From assembly GCF_001514215.1 (NCBI RefSeq), contig NZ_KQ948860.1:1-64000 (forward strand): DNA of 64,000 nt, given 5' to 3'. Every line of letters begins with the position of its first letter. Within the stretch, counting starts at the first letter, position 1. The notes beneath the pieces were generated by a model. It was not told the origin of the DNA. It was given only the letters and a program-made list of their open reading frames with translations, and searched no databases. Source of the stretch: Streptomyces bungoensis. GTDB taxonomy: Bacteria > Actinomycetota > Actinomycetes > Streptomycetales > Streptomycetaceae. Positions 16,191 through 24,124 of this stretch are shown one piece after another. The position numbers and the translations under genes were made by a program.

Positions 16191-16481
16191 ATGGAAGTGC
16201 CCTCTCCTGTATGCCCGGTGCCGCATCGCACACCGGTTCTCGCGATCGAGGTTCGCATCACGGTCAGTGGCCGCGCCATTACCCGAAAGAGCGGGAATGG
16301 ATCATCGCACTACAGGGCAGAAAGAGGGATCTCGTCCGGCATCGCCCGTGATGAGCGACCTGTCCGGATCTGCTCGCACGGCGTCCGAACGATGCGGTCC
16401 GCGACGTCCGGTTTCGGTAGAAGCTCCGGTACGCAAGGGCCGCGACCGGCGGCCACCGGGCTCAGCACGAAGGAGTCGGTC

Positions 16482-17075
16482 ATGGCCCCACCCATGTCCG
16501 CGAGCGGGTTTCTGGCCGCGCTGCGGGCCGAGGGCGTGCGGGTCGTCGAGGTCGGCGACTGGCGGCACCACAACCGCAACCACAAGGGGCCGTGGGGCCC
16601 CGTGCACGGCGTGATGATCCACCACTCGGCGACCGGCGGCGCCGCCCGCACCGTCGAGCTGTGCCGCGACGGCCACCCGGACCTCCCGGGCCCGCTGTGC
16701 CACGGCGTGATCACCAAGGACGGCACCGTCCACCTGGTCGGCCACGGCCGCGCCAACCACGCGGGCCTCGGCGACGACGACGTGCTGCGCGCGGTCATCG
16801 CCGAGAAGGGGCTGCCGCCGGACAATCAGGCGAACACCGACGGCAACCGGCACTTCTACGGCTTCGAGTGCGAGAACCTGGGCGACGGCGAGGACCCCTG
16901 GCCCGAGGCCCAGCTGGACGCGGTCGGGCGGGTCGCCGCGGCCGTGTGCCGGCACCACGGCTGGACGCAGCGGTCGGTCATCGGCCACCTGGAGTGGCAG
17001 CCGGGCAAGGTGGACCCCCGCGGCTTCTCGATGGCCTGGCTGCGCGAGCGGATCGGGGAGCGCCTGAAGTCCTGA
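16482..17075 (+). CDS. N-acetylmuramoyl-L-alanine amidase (Amidase_2/PGRP fold)
   Basis: A 197-residue zinc amidase of the phage-lysozyme/PGRP type. The first zinc ligand lies in VMIHHSATGG, the second in HLEWQPGKVDP; GHGRANHAGLG and FYGFECEN are family-conserved strands. It lacks a signal peptide and a cell-wall-binding domain, like T7-lysozyme-type proteins. I start at the ATG at 16482 because AAGGAG is 6 nt upstream; a second ATG at 16494 is too far from it. Divergent from the encapsulin operon. It would cleave peptidoglycan stem peptides from muramic acid. Confidence 0.85.
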   Translation: MAPPMSASGFLAALRAEGVRVVEVGDWRHHNRNHKGPWGPVHGVMIHHSATGGAARTVELCRDGHPDLPGPLCHGVITKDGTVHLVGHGRANHAGLGDDDVLRAVIAEKGLPPDNQANTDGNRHFYGFECENLGDGEDPWPEAQLDAVGRVAAAVCRHHGWTQRSVIGHLEWQPGKVDPRGFSMAWLRERIGERLKS

Positions 17076-17108
17076 GCCGTGTCGTCGGGCCCGGGCGACA
17101 ATGGGGGC

Positions 17109-18032
17109 GTGACCAGCACCGGCCCGCTCGCCCCGCGGCTTCCCTCGCCCCTCCAGGAGGTGCGGGACGGCCGGTTCGCCCGCCGCGGGCTGCGGCTGCT
17201 GCTCAAGCGGGACGACCTGATCCACCCCGAACTGATCGGCAACAAGTGGCGCAAGCTGGTGCCGAACCTCGCGGCGGCGCGCGGCCGGGAACTGGTCACC
17301 TTCGGCGGGGCCTACTCCAACCACCTGCGGGCCACCGCCGCCGCGGGGCGCCTCCTCGGGCTGCCCACGGTCGGCGTGGTCCGCGGCCAGGAGCTGGCGG
17401 ACCGCCCGCTCAACCCGTCCCTGGCCCGGTGCGCGGCCGACGGCATGCGGCTGCACTTCGTGGACCGGGCGACGTACCGGCGCAAGGCCGAGCCGGCGAC
17501 GCTGGCCGCCCTCCTGCGCGCGTGCGGCGCCGAGGACGCGTACGTGGTGCCCGAGGGCGGGAGCAACACCGAGGCGGTACGCGGCTGCGTGGCCCTCGGC
17601 GAGGAACTGCGCGGCCGGGCCGGCACCGTCGCGGTGGCCTGCGGCACCGGCGGCACCCTAGCCGGACTCGCCGCCGGGCTGGCCGACGGCCAGCGGGCCC
17701 TCGGCATACCCGTCCTGCGGGGCGGCTTCCTGGCCGCCGACGTCCAGCGCCTGCAGGAGCGGGCCTTCGGCGCGCGCACCGGCACCTGGTCCCTCGACGA
17801 CCGCTTCCACTGCGGCGGCTACGCCCGTACGACCCCGGAACTCGAGGCCTTCGCCGAGGACTTCGAGCAGCGGCACGCAGTGCCCGTGGAGCGGCTGTAT
17901 GTCGCCAAGTTGCTCCTCGGGCTCGTCACCCTGGCCGGGGAGGGCGCCTTCGCGCGCGGGACGACGATCGCGGCGGTCGTCACCGGCCGGCCCTTCCCCG
18001 AGCCCGCCGGGCCGCCGCTCCCCGAGGCCTAA
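17109..18032 (+). CDS. 1-aminocyclopropane-1-carboxylate deaminase/D-cysteine desulfhydrase-like PLP enzyme
   Basis: A 307-residue fold-type II PLP enzyme. The PLP lysine lies in LIGNKWRKL, followed by VTFGGAYSNHLRA, the phosphate-binding ACGTGGTLAGL and the segment VVPEGGSN. This combination is typical of the ACC deaminase/D-cysteine desulfhydrase family; most bacterial members lacking the specific ACC-opening residues are desulfhydrases, so that activity is favoured. GTG at 17109 follows GACAAT by 6 nt (leaderless type); a GTG at 17079 is an alternative. Its end overlaps the convergent antiporter gene by 4 bp. Confidence 0.82.
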   Translation: MTSTGPLAPRLPSPLQEVRDGRFARRGLRLLLKRDDLIHPELIGNKWRKLVPNLAAARGRELVTFGGAYSNHLRATAAAGRLLGLPTVGVVRGQELADRPLNPSLARCAADGMRLHFVDRATYRRKAEPATLAALLRACGAEDAYVVPEGGSNTEAVRGCVALGEELRGRAGTVAVACGTGGTLAGLAAGLADGQRALGIPVLRGGFLAADVQRLQERAFGARTGTWSLDDRFHCGGYARTTPELEAFAEDFEQRHAVPVERLYVAKLLLGLVTLAGEGAFARGTTIAAVVTGRPFPEPAGPPLPEA

Positions 18033-19621
18033 CCGGCCTCGCGGTAGGCGGCCGCCTCCTCCAGGTCCAGCCGGCGCAGCAGGGCGCGCAGCATCTCGTC
18101 GTCGATGTAGCGGTGGTCGCGCAGCTTGACGAAGACCTCGCGTTCCGCGCTGATCATCTCGCGGGACAGCCGGCGGTAGGTGTCGTCGACGGACTCGCCG
18201 GAGACCGGGTTGACCTGCCCGAGCCGCTCCCAGACGGCGTTGCGGCGGCGCTCCAGGACCGCGCGCAGGCGGTCGGCGAGCGGCGGCGGCAGGGCGTTGC
18301 GCTCGTCGGCGAGGAGTTCGTCCAGGCGGTTCTCGGCGGTCCGGGAGGCCTGTGCCTGGGCGTTGGCCTCGGCGAGCGTCTCGGCCTGCCGGTCGCGGCC
18401 GGGGAACTTCAGCAGCCGGATCAGCGGGGGCAGGGTCAGGCCCTGGACGACCAGCGTGCCGATGACGGTGGTGAAGGTCAGGAACAGGATCAGGTTGCGC
18501 TGCGGGAAGGGGTGTCCGCCGTGCACGGTCAGCGGGATGGAGAAGGCGATGGCGAGGGAGACCACGCCCCGCATGCCGGCCCAGCCGGTGACCATCGCCC
18601 CGCGCCAGGTGGGGTTCTCCTCGCGTTCGCGCACGCGGGCCGACAGGCGGGGCAGGAAGGTCCCCGGGTACACCCACACGAAGCGGGCCGCGACGACCAC
18701 GAGGAACAGGGCGACCGCGTACCAGGCGGCCGCGGCGCCCTCGTACATCCCGAGGCCCTTGAGCACGACCGGGAGCTGCAGGCCGATCAGGGCGAACACC
18801 GCCGACTCCAGGATGAAGGCGACCATCTTCCACACCGCCTCCTCCTGGAGCCGGGTGGCGAAGTCGACCTCCCACGCGCGGTGGCCGAGGTAGAGGGCGA
18901 CGACCACGACCGCGAGGACACCGGAGGCGTGCACCTGCTCGGCGACGCTGTAGGCGACGAACGGGATCAGCAGGGACAGGGTGTTCTGCAGCAGCGGTTC
19001 CCTGAGGTGGGTGCGCAGCCAGTGCAGCGGCGCCATCAGCACCAGGCCGACGCCGACGCCGCCGACGGCGGCGAGCAGGAACTCGCGGATGCCGCCCGCC
19101 CAGGTCGCGCCCTCGCCGATGGCGGCGGCCAGGGCCACCTTGTACGCGGTGATCGCGGTCGCGTCGTTCAGCAGGGACTCGCCCTGCAGGATCGTGGTGA
19201 TCCTGGACGGCAGGCCGACCCGGCGCGCGACCGCCGTGGCGGCCACTGCGTCCGGCGGCGCCACCACCGCGCCCAGCACCAGCGCGGCGGTCAGCGGCAG
19301 TCCGGGGACGATCAGGTGGGCGGCGTAGCCGACGACGACGGTCGCGAACAGGACGTAGCCCACCGACAGCAGCGCCACGGGCCGCAGTTGCGCCCGCAGG
19401 TCGAGGTAGGAGCTGTCGACGGCCGAGGTGTACAGCAGCGGGGGCAGCAGCAGCGGCAGCACGACCTCGGGGTCCAGAGTGTAGTCCGGCACGCCGGGCA
19501 CGTAGGAGATCGCCAGGCCCACCGCGACCAGCAGCAGGGGTGCCGGCACCGGGCCCCGCCGGGCCGCGCCGGCGACCGCGGCGCTGCCCGCCACCAGCAA
19601 CAGCAGCGGCATCACGTCCAT
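18029..19621 (-). CDS. Na+/H+ antiporter (CPA1/NhaP family)
   Basis: A 530-residue monovalent cation/proton antiporter. About 12 transmembrane segments cover residues 1-400, including the ion-binding helix region AVVAPPDAVAATAVARR and ILQGESLLNDATAI, and the late signature GWAGMRGVVSLAIA. The last ~125 residues are a cytoplasmic, charged helical tail (RTAENRLDELLADERNALPP). The ATG at 19621 starts directly at the first hydrophobic helix. Divergent from a UBP-type zinc finger gene, a recurrent pairing in actinobacteria. Likely exports Na+ for pH and salt homeostasis. Confidence 0.9.
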   Translation of the reverse strand: MDVMPLLLLVAGSAAVAGAARRGPVPAPLLLVAVGLAISYVPGVPDYTLDPEVVLPLLLPPLLYTSAVDSSYLDLRAQLRPVALLSVGYVLFATVVVGYAAHLIVPGLPLTAALVLGAVVAPPDAVAATAVARRVGLPSRITTILQGESLLNDATAITAYKVALAAAIGEGATWAGGIREFLLAAVGGVGVGLVLMAPLHWLRTHLREPLLQNTLSLLIPFVAYSVAEQVHASGVLAVVVVALYLGHRAWEVDFATRLQEEAVWKMVAFILESAVFALIGLQLPVVLKGLGMYEGAAAAWYAVALFLVVVAARFVWVYPGTFLPRLSARVREREENPTWRGAMVTGWAGMRGVVSLAIAFSIPLTVHGGHPFPQRNLILFLTFTTVIGTLVVQGLTLPPLIRLLKFPGRDRQAETLAEANAQAQASRTAENRLDELLADERNALPPPLADRLRAVLERRRNAVWERLGQVNPVSGESVDDTYRRLSREMISAEREVFVKLRDHRYIDDEMLRALLRRLDLEEAAAYREAG

Positions 19622-19682
19622 GATCCTCGCCCACCCTCTTTTTCCGCGCGGCCACCCGCACAACCGTCGTAATCTGGCAATC

Positions 19683-19943
19683 ATGAAACAGTGCACGCAC
19701 GCCGCCGCGCTGCCGCACCCCGAACCCGAACCGCTCGACAAGACCTGCCCGGAGTGCCTGCGGGACGGGACGCACCCGGTGCAGCTGCGGTTGTGCCTCA
19801 CCTGCGGGCACGTCGGCTGCTGCGACTCCTCGCAGGGCCGGCACGCGACCGAGCACCACGCGCGGACCGGCCATCCGGTGATGCGGACCTTCGAGCCGGG
19901 TGAGGACTGGCGGTGGTGCTTCGTCGACCACGTGCTGGTCTGA
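19683..19943 (+). CDS. UBP-type zinc finger protein
   Basis: An 86-residue protein that is essentially one zf-UBP domain: Cys/His ligands appear as CTH near the start, CPEC, CLTCGHVGCC and two His in HATEHHARTGHPVM. In eukaryotes this fold binds ubiquitin C-termini; in bacteria the partner is unknown. TAATCT (19670-19675) ends 7 nt before the ATG, so the mRNA is probably leaderless. It is divergent from the Na+/H+ antiporter and may modulate it (inference from recurrent neighbourhood). Confidence 0.85.
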   Translation: MKQCTHAAALPHPEPEPLDKTCPECLRDGTHPVQLRLCLTCGHVGCCDSSQGRHATEHHARTGHPVMRTFEPGEDWRWCFVDHVLV

Positions 19944-20044
19944 CCGCGTTTCGTCCCGCAGGCGCTCCTGGGCACGTTCTCGCCATCGGTGTTCCCGTGC
20001 GACGGCGTTCTCGTGTGACACTGCAAGGGGCGGCTGCCGCCGAC

Positions 20045-20070
20045 GGTTCGGGCGTCTGACGCCGGGGTAC
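20045..20070 (+). promoter_or_regulatory. Sigma-B/sigma-H type promoter upstream of rshA-sigH
   Basis: GGTT (20045-20048), 16 bp, then GGGTAC (20065-20070) fits the consensus of Streptomyces SigB-family sigma factors. It would allow stress-induced or autogenous transcription of the rshA-sigH operon, about 210 bp downstream. Confidence 0.45.
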
Positions 20071-20139
20071 GTCAATCCGGCGCGCGCTCTTCCCCTTTTG
20101 GATTCGCTCACCCCCTAGACACGGAGCGTATCCACAGCT

Positions 20140-20152
20140 TTACTGTGAGTGA
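20140..20152 (+). promoter_or_regulatory. BldD-type operator upstream of rshA-sigH
   Basis: TTACTGTGAGTGA matches the BldD consensus TNACN5GTNA at every defined position. BldD is an established repressor of sigH transcription in S. coelicolor, so the match is in the expected place. The rest of 19944-20281 shows no gene. Confidence 0.65.
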
Positions 20153-20281
20153 CGCCAGGGGGTTGGGGTCCCGGGGACAGAAACGTTCGGAGCGCGATAG
20201 CGTCACCGCGGAACCACGTACGCGTTACCCCGGGGGGCGACCCTCGGCCCCGCTGAAGCTTGTACCACCATGGAGGTGAGG

Positions 20282-20695
20282 GTGTCCCAGATCGCAGGCG
20301 AGCCCGCGACCCAGGACTTCGTGGAAGTCCGGCTGCCGGCTGCGGGTGCCTACCTGTCGGTGCTGCGGACGGCCACGGCCGGTCTCGCCGCCCGCTTGGA
20401 CTTCACCCTGGACGAGATCGAGGACCTGCGCATCGCCGTGGACGAGGCCTGCGCGATCCTGCTGCAGCAGGCCGTGCCCGGCTCGGTGCTGAGCTGTGTC
20501 TTCCGCCTCGTCGACGACTCGCTGGAGGTCACGGTGTCGGCGCCGACCACCGACGGTCACGCCCCCTCGCGTGACACGTTCGCGTGGACGGTGCTCTCCG
20601 CCCTCGCGGGCAAGGTCTCGTCCGCCGTCGACGAGGACAGGACCGTGTCGATCAGCCTCTACAAACAGCGCGGCGCGGGCCCCGGCCCGGCGTGA
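20282..20695 (+). CDS. rshA: Anti-sigma factor of SigH (HATPase kinase-like)
   Basis: A 137-residue SpoIIAB/RsbW-type anti-sigma factor (also called PrsH/UshX). The GHKL ATPase N-box is DLRIAVDEACAILLQQA; the rest follows the RsbW fold. It binds and silences SigH, encoded 17 bp downstream, until salt or developmental signals release it. I use the GTG at 20282, directly after GGAGGTGA, rather than the ATG at 20270; the resulting 137 residues agree with the known protein length as I recall it. Confidence 0.9.
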   Translation: MSQIAGEPATQDFVEVRLPAAGAYLSVLRTATAGLAARLDFTLDEIEDLRIAVDEACAILLQQAVPGSVLSCVFRLVDDSLEVTVSAPTTDGHAPSRDTFAWTVLSALAGKVSSAVDEDRTVSISLYKQRGAGPGPA

Positions 20696-20712
20696 GGAAC
20701 GGGGACGGTCCG

Positions 20713-21786
20713 GTGCGGGACGAAGAGCGCGGCACACGGGAGCTGCCGACGGGGGGCACGAACCCCGCGGACGGTTCCCGACGCATGGCGGACGGCATCG
20801 ACGGCATCCCCGAGCAGGCCAGGCCGCATCCGGAGGACACCTCCGCCGCGGCCGGCGGGGACGGTGCCGTGCAGAGCCCCCCTGCGCGGGGGCGCGGCGG
20901 GGCCGGGTCCGCCGCGCACGCGGAGGCGGCGGCTCGGGGAAGGGCTACGGGCGGGACGATGAGCGAGCACGAGCGATACGCCGGGGACGACGCGCTGGGC
21001 GCGGAGGCCGTGCAGGGAACCCCGCACGAGCCCCACGACCGCAGCGGGGCGCGGGCGATGTTCGTCGAGCTGCGCAAGCTGGACGCGAGCAGCGCGCAGT
21101 ACGCGGAGCTGCGCAACCAGCTGGTCCGGATGCACCTGCCGCTCGTGGAGCACCTGGCCCGCCGCTTCCGCAACCGCGGCGAGCCGCTGGACGACCTCAC
21201 CCAGGTCGCCACCATCGGCCTGATCAAGTCCGTCGACCGGTTCGACCCGGAGCGCGGCGTGGAGTTCTCCACGTACGCCACCCCGACCGTCGTCGGCGAG
21301 ATCAAGCGGCACTTCCGCGACAAGGGCTGGGCGGTCCGCGTGCCGCGCCGGCTGCAGGAACTGCGGCTGGCGCTGACGACGGCGACGGCCGAGCTGTCCC
21401 AGCTGCACGGCCGCTCCCCCACGGTGCACGAGCTGGCCGAGAAGCTGGCCATCTCCGAGGAGGAGGTGCTGGAGGGCCTGGAGTCCGCCAACGCCTACTC
21501 CACGCTGTCCCTGGACGTGCCCGACACCGACGACGAGTCGCCCGCGGTGGCCGACACCCTCGGCGCCGAGGACGAGGCGCTGGAGGGCGTGGAGTACCGG
21601 GAGTCCCTCAAGCCCCTGCTGGAGGACCTGCCGCCGCGCGAGAAGCGGATCCTGCTGCTGCGCTTCTTCGGGAACATGACCCAGTCGCAGATCGCGCAGG
21701 AGGTCGGCATCTCCCAGATGCACGTCTCCCGGCTGCTGGCCCGGACCCTGGCCCAGCTGCGGGAGAAGCTCCTCGTCGAGGAGTGA
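20713..21786 (+). CDS. sigH: Stress/developmental sigma factor SigH (SigB family)
   Basis: An RNA polymerase sigma factor of the SigB/F/G family, 357 residues from the GTG at 20713. Region 2 (QLVRMHLPLVEHLARRF, DLTQVATIGLIKSVDRFDP), region 3 and region 4 (QSQIAQEVGISQMHVSRLLA) occupy the last ~250 residues. The first ~80 residues are Gly/Ala/Pro-rich and dispensable-looking. In-frame ATGs at 20785 (334 aa) and 20959 (276 aa) are alternative starts, and S. coelicolor SigH is indeed made as several N-terminal isoforms. Co-transcribed with rshA; controls osmotic stress and differentiation genes. Confidence 0.93.
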   Translation: MRDEERGTRELPTGGTNPADGSRRMADGIDGIPEQARPHPEDTSAAAGGDGAVQSPPARGRGGAGSAAHAEAAARGRATGGTMSEHERYAGDDALGAEAVQGTPHEPHDRSGARAMFVELRKLDASSAQYAELRNQLVRMHLPLVEHLARRFRNRGEPLDDLTQVATIGLIKSVDRFDPERGVEFSTYATPTVVGEIKRHFRDKGWAVRVPRRLQELRLALTTATAELSQLHGRSPTVHELAEKLAISEEEVLEGLESANAYSTLSLDVPDTDDESPAVADTLGAEDEALEGVEYRESLKPLLEDLPPREKRILLLRFFGNMTQSQIAQEVGISQMHVSRLLARTLAQLREKLLVEE

Positions 21787-21789
21787 GCG

Positions 21790-22242
21790 CTACTCGCCCC
21801 GGCCCGGTCCCTTGATCCCGAGGGCCTGGGCCGTGGCCGGACTCACCAGCAGGACCAGCGCGGCCAGGGAGACGACCGCGGTGACGATACCGGCCGGGAT
21901 GGCCAGGCTGTCGGCCTGCAGCAGGTAGTAGGCGCAGAACAGCGCCATGATCTGCGTGATGACGGCGGGCCCCCGGCTCCAGCCGCGCCGCAGCAGCAGT
22001 CCGCGCGCGGCGAGCAGCGGCAGCAGCGCGAGCACGACCAGGGTGATCCCCAGGGCGACGGCCTGCTGCCGGCTGTCGGGAGAGCCGGTGAGCGCCCGGA
22101 CGCACACCCACAGGCCCCCCGCGACCAGCGCGACGCCCTCCAGCCCGGTCAGGGCGGCGGCGTACGTCAGCCGGCGGGGGCGCGGACCCGCCGCCACGGC
22201 GGCTTCGGAGGTCTCGGGCGCGGGCTTCTGGTCACTGCTCAC
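21790..22242 (-). CDS. Hypothetical four-helix membrane protein
   Basis: A 150-residue protein with a polar N-terminus (~25 residues) and four predicted transmembrane helices (around 28-48, 60-80, 90-108, 112-132). No catalytic motif. Its stop codon is 3 bp from the end of sigH on the opposite strand. A homologue sits at the same position in S. coelicolor as I recall. Function unknown. Confidence 0.75.
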   Translation of the reverse strand: MSSDQKPAPETSEAAVAAGPRPRRLTYAAALTGLEGVALVAGGLWVCVRALTGSPDSRQQAVALGITLVVLALLPLLAARGLLLRRGWSRGPAVITQIMALFCAYYLLQADSLAIPAGIVTAVVSLAALVLLVSPATAQALGIKGPGRGE

Positions 22243-22370
22243 ACCAGCAGGGTAGCCGCCGGCCGGCCCACGCCCCGCGGCGCCCGGGTGTCCAGACTCA
22301 CGCCCTCCCCTCTTACCGGATCCCTACCTCGGTATGGGCCCGATACCCCCCAGTAGGTACGCTGCCCCTC

Positions 22371-23339
22371 ATGCGTGCACTTCTCGTGGTCAATCCGGCG
22401 GCAACCACCACGAGCGCGCGCAGGCGCGATGTGCTGATCCACGCGCTGGCGAGCGAGATGAAGCTGGAGGCGGTCACCACCGAGTACCGCGGCCACGCGC
22501 GCGACCTCGGCCGGCAGGCGGCGCAGAGCGACGACATCGACCTCGTCGTGGCCCTCGGCGGAGACGGCACCGTCAACGAGGTGGTCAACGGCCTGCTGCA
22601 CGCCGGCCCCGACCCGGACCGCCTGCCCGGCCTGGCCGTGGTCCCCGGCGGCTCCACCAACGTCTTCGCCCGCGCCCTGGGTCTGCCCAACGATCCGGTG
22701 GAGGCCACCGGTGCCCTGCTGGACGCCCTGCGCGAGGGCGGCGAGCGGGTGGTCGGCCTGGGCCTGGCCTCGGGCACGCCCGGCACCGAGGACGAGGCGG
22801 TGCCGGCGCGCTGGTTCACCTTCAACGCCGGGCTGGGGTTCGACGCGGGCGTCGTCGGCCGGGTCGAGCAGCAGCGCGAGCGGGGCAGGAAGTCGACGCA
22901 CGCGCTGTACGTGCGCCAGGTCATACGGCAGTTCCTCGGCGAGCAGAACCGCCGGCACGGCGCGATCACCCTGGAGCGGCCCGGTGCCGATCCCGTCACC
23001 GACCTCGTCGTCGCCATAGTCTCGAACACGTCCCCTTGGACGTATCTCGGCAATCGCCCGATGTACACGTCACCTAAGGCCTCGTTCGATACCGGTATCG
23101 ACGTGCTCGGTCTCAGCCGCCTGTCCTCGGCCGCGGTTGCCCGGTATGGCACGCAGTTGCTCACTTCGTCCCCCGAGCGCGGACCCCATGGCAGGCATGC
23201 GGTCTCCCTGCACGATCTGGACCGGTTCACCTTGCATTCGAAGGCGCCTCTGCCCCTGCAGATGGACGGTGACCACCTGGGGCTGCGTACGAGCGTGACG
23301 TTCACAGGCGTACGCCGCGCACTGCGTGTGATTGTGTGA
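22371..23339 (+). CDS. Diacylglycerol kinase/sphingosine kinase family lipid kinase
   Basis: A 322-residue DAGK_cat domain kinase. N-terminal LLVVNPAATT and the nucleotide-binding loop VVALGGDGTVNEVVNGL (residues ~62-78) are diagnostic, together with VVPGGSTNVFARALGLP. The second half is the beta-rich lipid-binding domain (FTFNAGLGFDAGVVGRV). It probably phosphorylates diacylglycerol or a related lipid at the membrane. TACGCT (22358-22363) ends 7 nt before the ATG, so the transcript is probably leaderless. Located immediately upstream of wblE, as in other streptomycetes. Confidence 0.9.
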   Translation: MRALLVVNPAATTTSARRRDVLIHALASEMKLEAVTTEYRGHARDLGRQAAQSDDIDLVVALGGDGTVNEVVNGLLHAGPDPDRLPGLAVVPGGSTNVFARALGLPNDPVEATGALLDALREGGERVVGLGLASGTPGTEDEAVPARWFTFNAGLGFDAGVVGRVEQQRERGRKSTHALYVRQVIRQFLGEQNRRHGAITLERPGADPVTDLVVAIVSNTSPWTYLGNRPMYTSPKASFDTGIDVLGLSRLSSAAVARYGTQLLTSSPERGPHGRHAVSLHDLDRFTLHSKAPLPLQMDGDHLGLRTSVTFTGVRRALRVIV

Positions 23340-23659
23340 GCGGAACGGGCCAAAGTCCTTTCACTCGAACGTTTAGGCCAGGATCCACCCCATGGAAGTA
23401 CGGCTGTGACCCAGTCGACACCGAGGAATCAAAAAAAACTTTCCGGAAGGGGTTGTATCCGCCGCTGAGGTTTGCGAGTCTCTACGTGGCGATCGGGACG
23501 GCCCGCAAGACCGGCCTCCACTGATCACCGGAACCCCTCTACAAACCAAGGACCACGCCGGGGAAGACTCGGCGATCGGCCCTTCACTTGTTGAGGGATT
23601 CGTGAAAGCGTTCACATTCACAAGCAACTTGCACGTAATACCAAGGAGAGGTAGCAGCC
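23340..23659 (+). other. Long wblE leader/promoter region
   Basis: 320 bp with no credible gene and noticeably lower GC than its surroundings, including a run of eight A residues around 23429-23436. It contains a Crp-like site at 23601-23616 and the wblE ribosome site AAGGAGAGG. Strong, regulated transcription of wblE from here is inferred. Confidence 0.55.
23601..23616 (+). promoter_or_regulatory. Crp-like operator upstream of wblE
   Basis: CGTGA, six bases, TCACA: one mismatch from the Crp consensus TGTGAN6TCACA. It is 43 bp upstream of the wblE ATG. The mycobacterial orthologue whiB1 is Crp-controlled, which supports the assignment. Confidence 0.5.
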
Positions 23660-23917
23660 ATGGACTGGCGTCACAACGCCGTTTGCCGCGAGGAAGACCC
23701 CGAGCTCTTCTTCCCCATCGGCAACACCGGTCCTGCGCTGCTGCAGATCGAGGAAGCCAAGGCCGTCTGCCGTCGCTGCCCGGTGATCGAGCAGTGTCTG
23801 CAGTGGGCGCTCGAGTCCGGCCAGGACTCCGGCGTCTGGGGTGGTCTCAGCGAGGACGAGCGCCGCGCGATGAAGCGCCGCGCCGCCCGCAACCGGGCTC
23901 GTCAGGCCTCCGCCTGA
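23660..23917 (+). CDS. wblE: WhiB-like iron-sulfur regulator WblE
   Basis: An 85-residue Wbl protein with the four cluster cysteines C9, C37, C40 and C46 (C-X27-C-X2-C-X5-C), the beta-turn GVWGG and a basic C-terminus (RRAMKRRAARNRAR) for DNA contact. It binds a [4Fe-4S] cluster sensitive to O2 and NO and acts together with the primary sigma factor region 4. It is the orthologue of mycobacterial whiB1, essential there. AAGGAGAGG sits 8 nt upstream of the ATG. A strong terminator follows. Confidence 0.96.
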   Translation: MDWRHNAVCREEDPELFFPIGNTGPALLQIEEAKAVCRRCPVIEQCLQWALESGQDSGVWGGLSEDERRAMKRRAARNRARQASA

Positions 23918-24028
23918 CACTCCCACCCCTGCTGACAGCCTGAGCTTGGCGGCGCGTGCAGCGAGTACGCATCTCCCGCCCCCGAGCCGCAGCGCGCAGT
24001 ACCCCCGATGCGCATAGCTTCGAGCTGA

Positions 24029-24057
24029 AGCCCCGGACCACCCCGTGGTCCGGGGCT
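24029..24057. terminator. Bidirectional terminator after wblE
   Basis: A perfect 13-bp stem (24029-24041 with 24045-24057) and CCC loop, between wblE and the convergent sensor kinase gene. Confidence 0.85.
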
Positions 24058-24124
24058 CAATGCTGTCCGGGCTCAGAGTTGCTCCGGGCTCCATGCTGCC
24101 GGGTGCCGGCGGAGGGGCGCCGGT

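Noticed and set aside
16592..19672. 1,026-codon plus-strand frame over amidase, desulfhydrase and antiporter
   Set aside because: Out-of-frame and antisense reading of three genes with clear motifs.
23424..23455. Possible sigma-R promoter before wblE (GGAAT ... GTT)
   Set aside because: The spacer is 22 bp instead of 18-19, so it does not fit the consensus.
23336..23524. 62-codon frame starting in the lipid kinase stop and running into the wblE leader
   Set aside because: No ribosome site of its own, includes the poly-A tract, and no recognisable feature; treated as noncoding leader.
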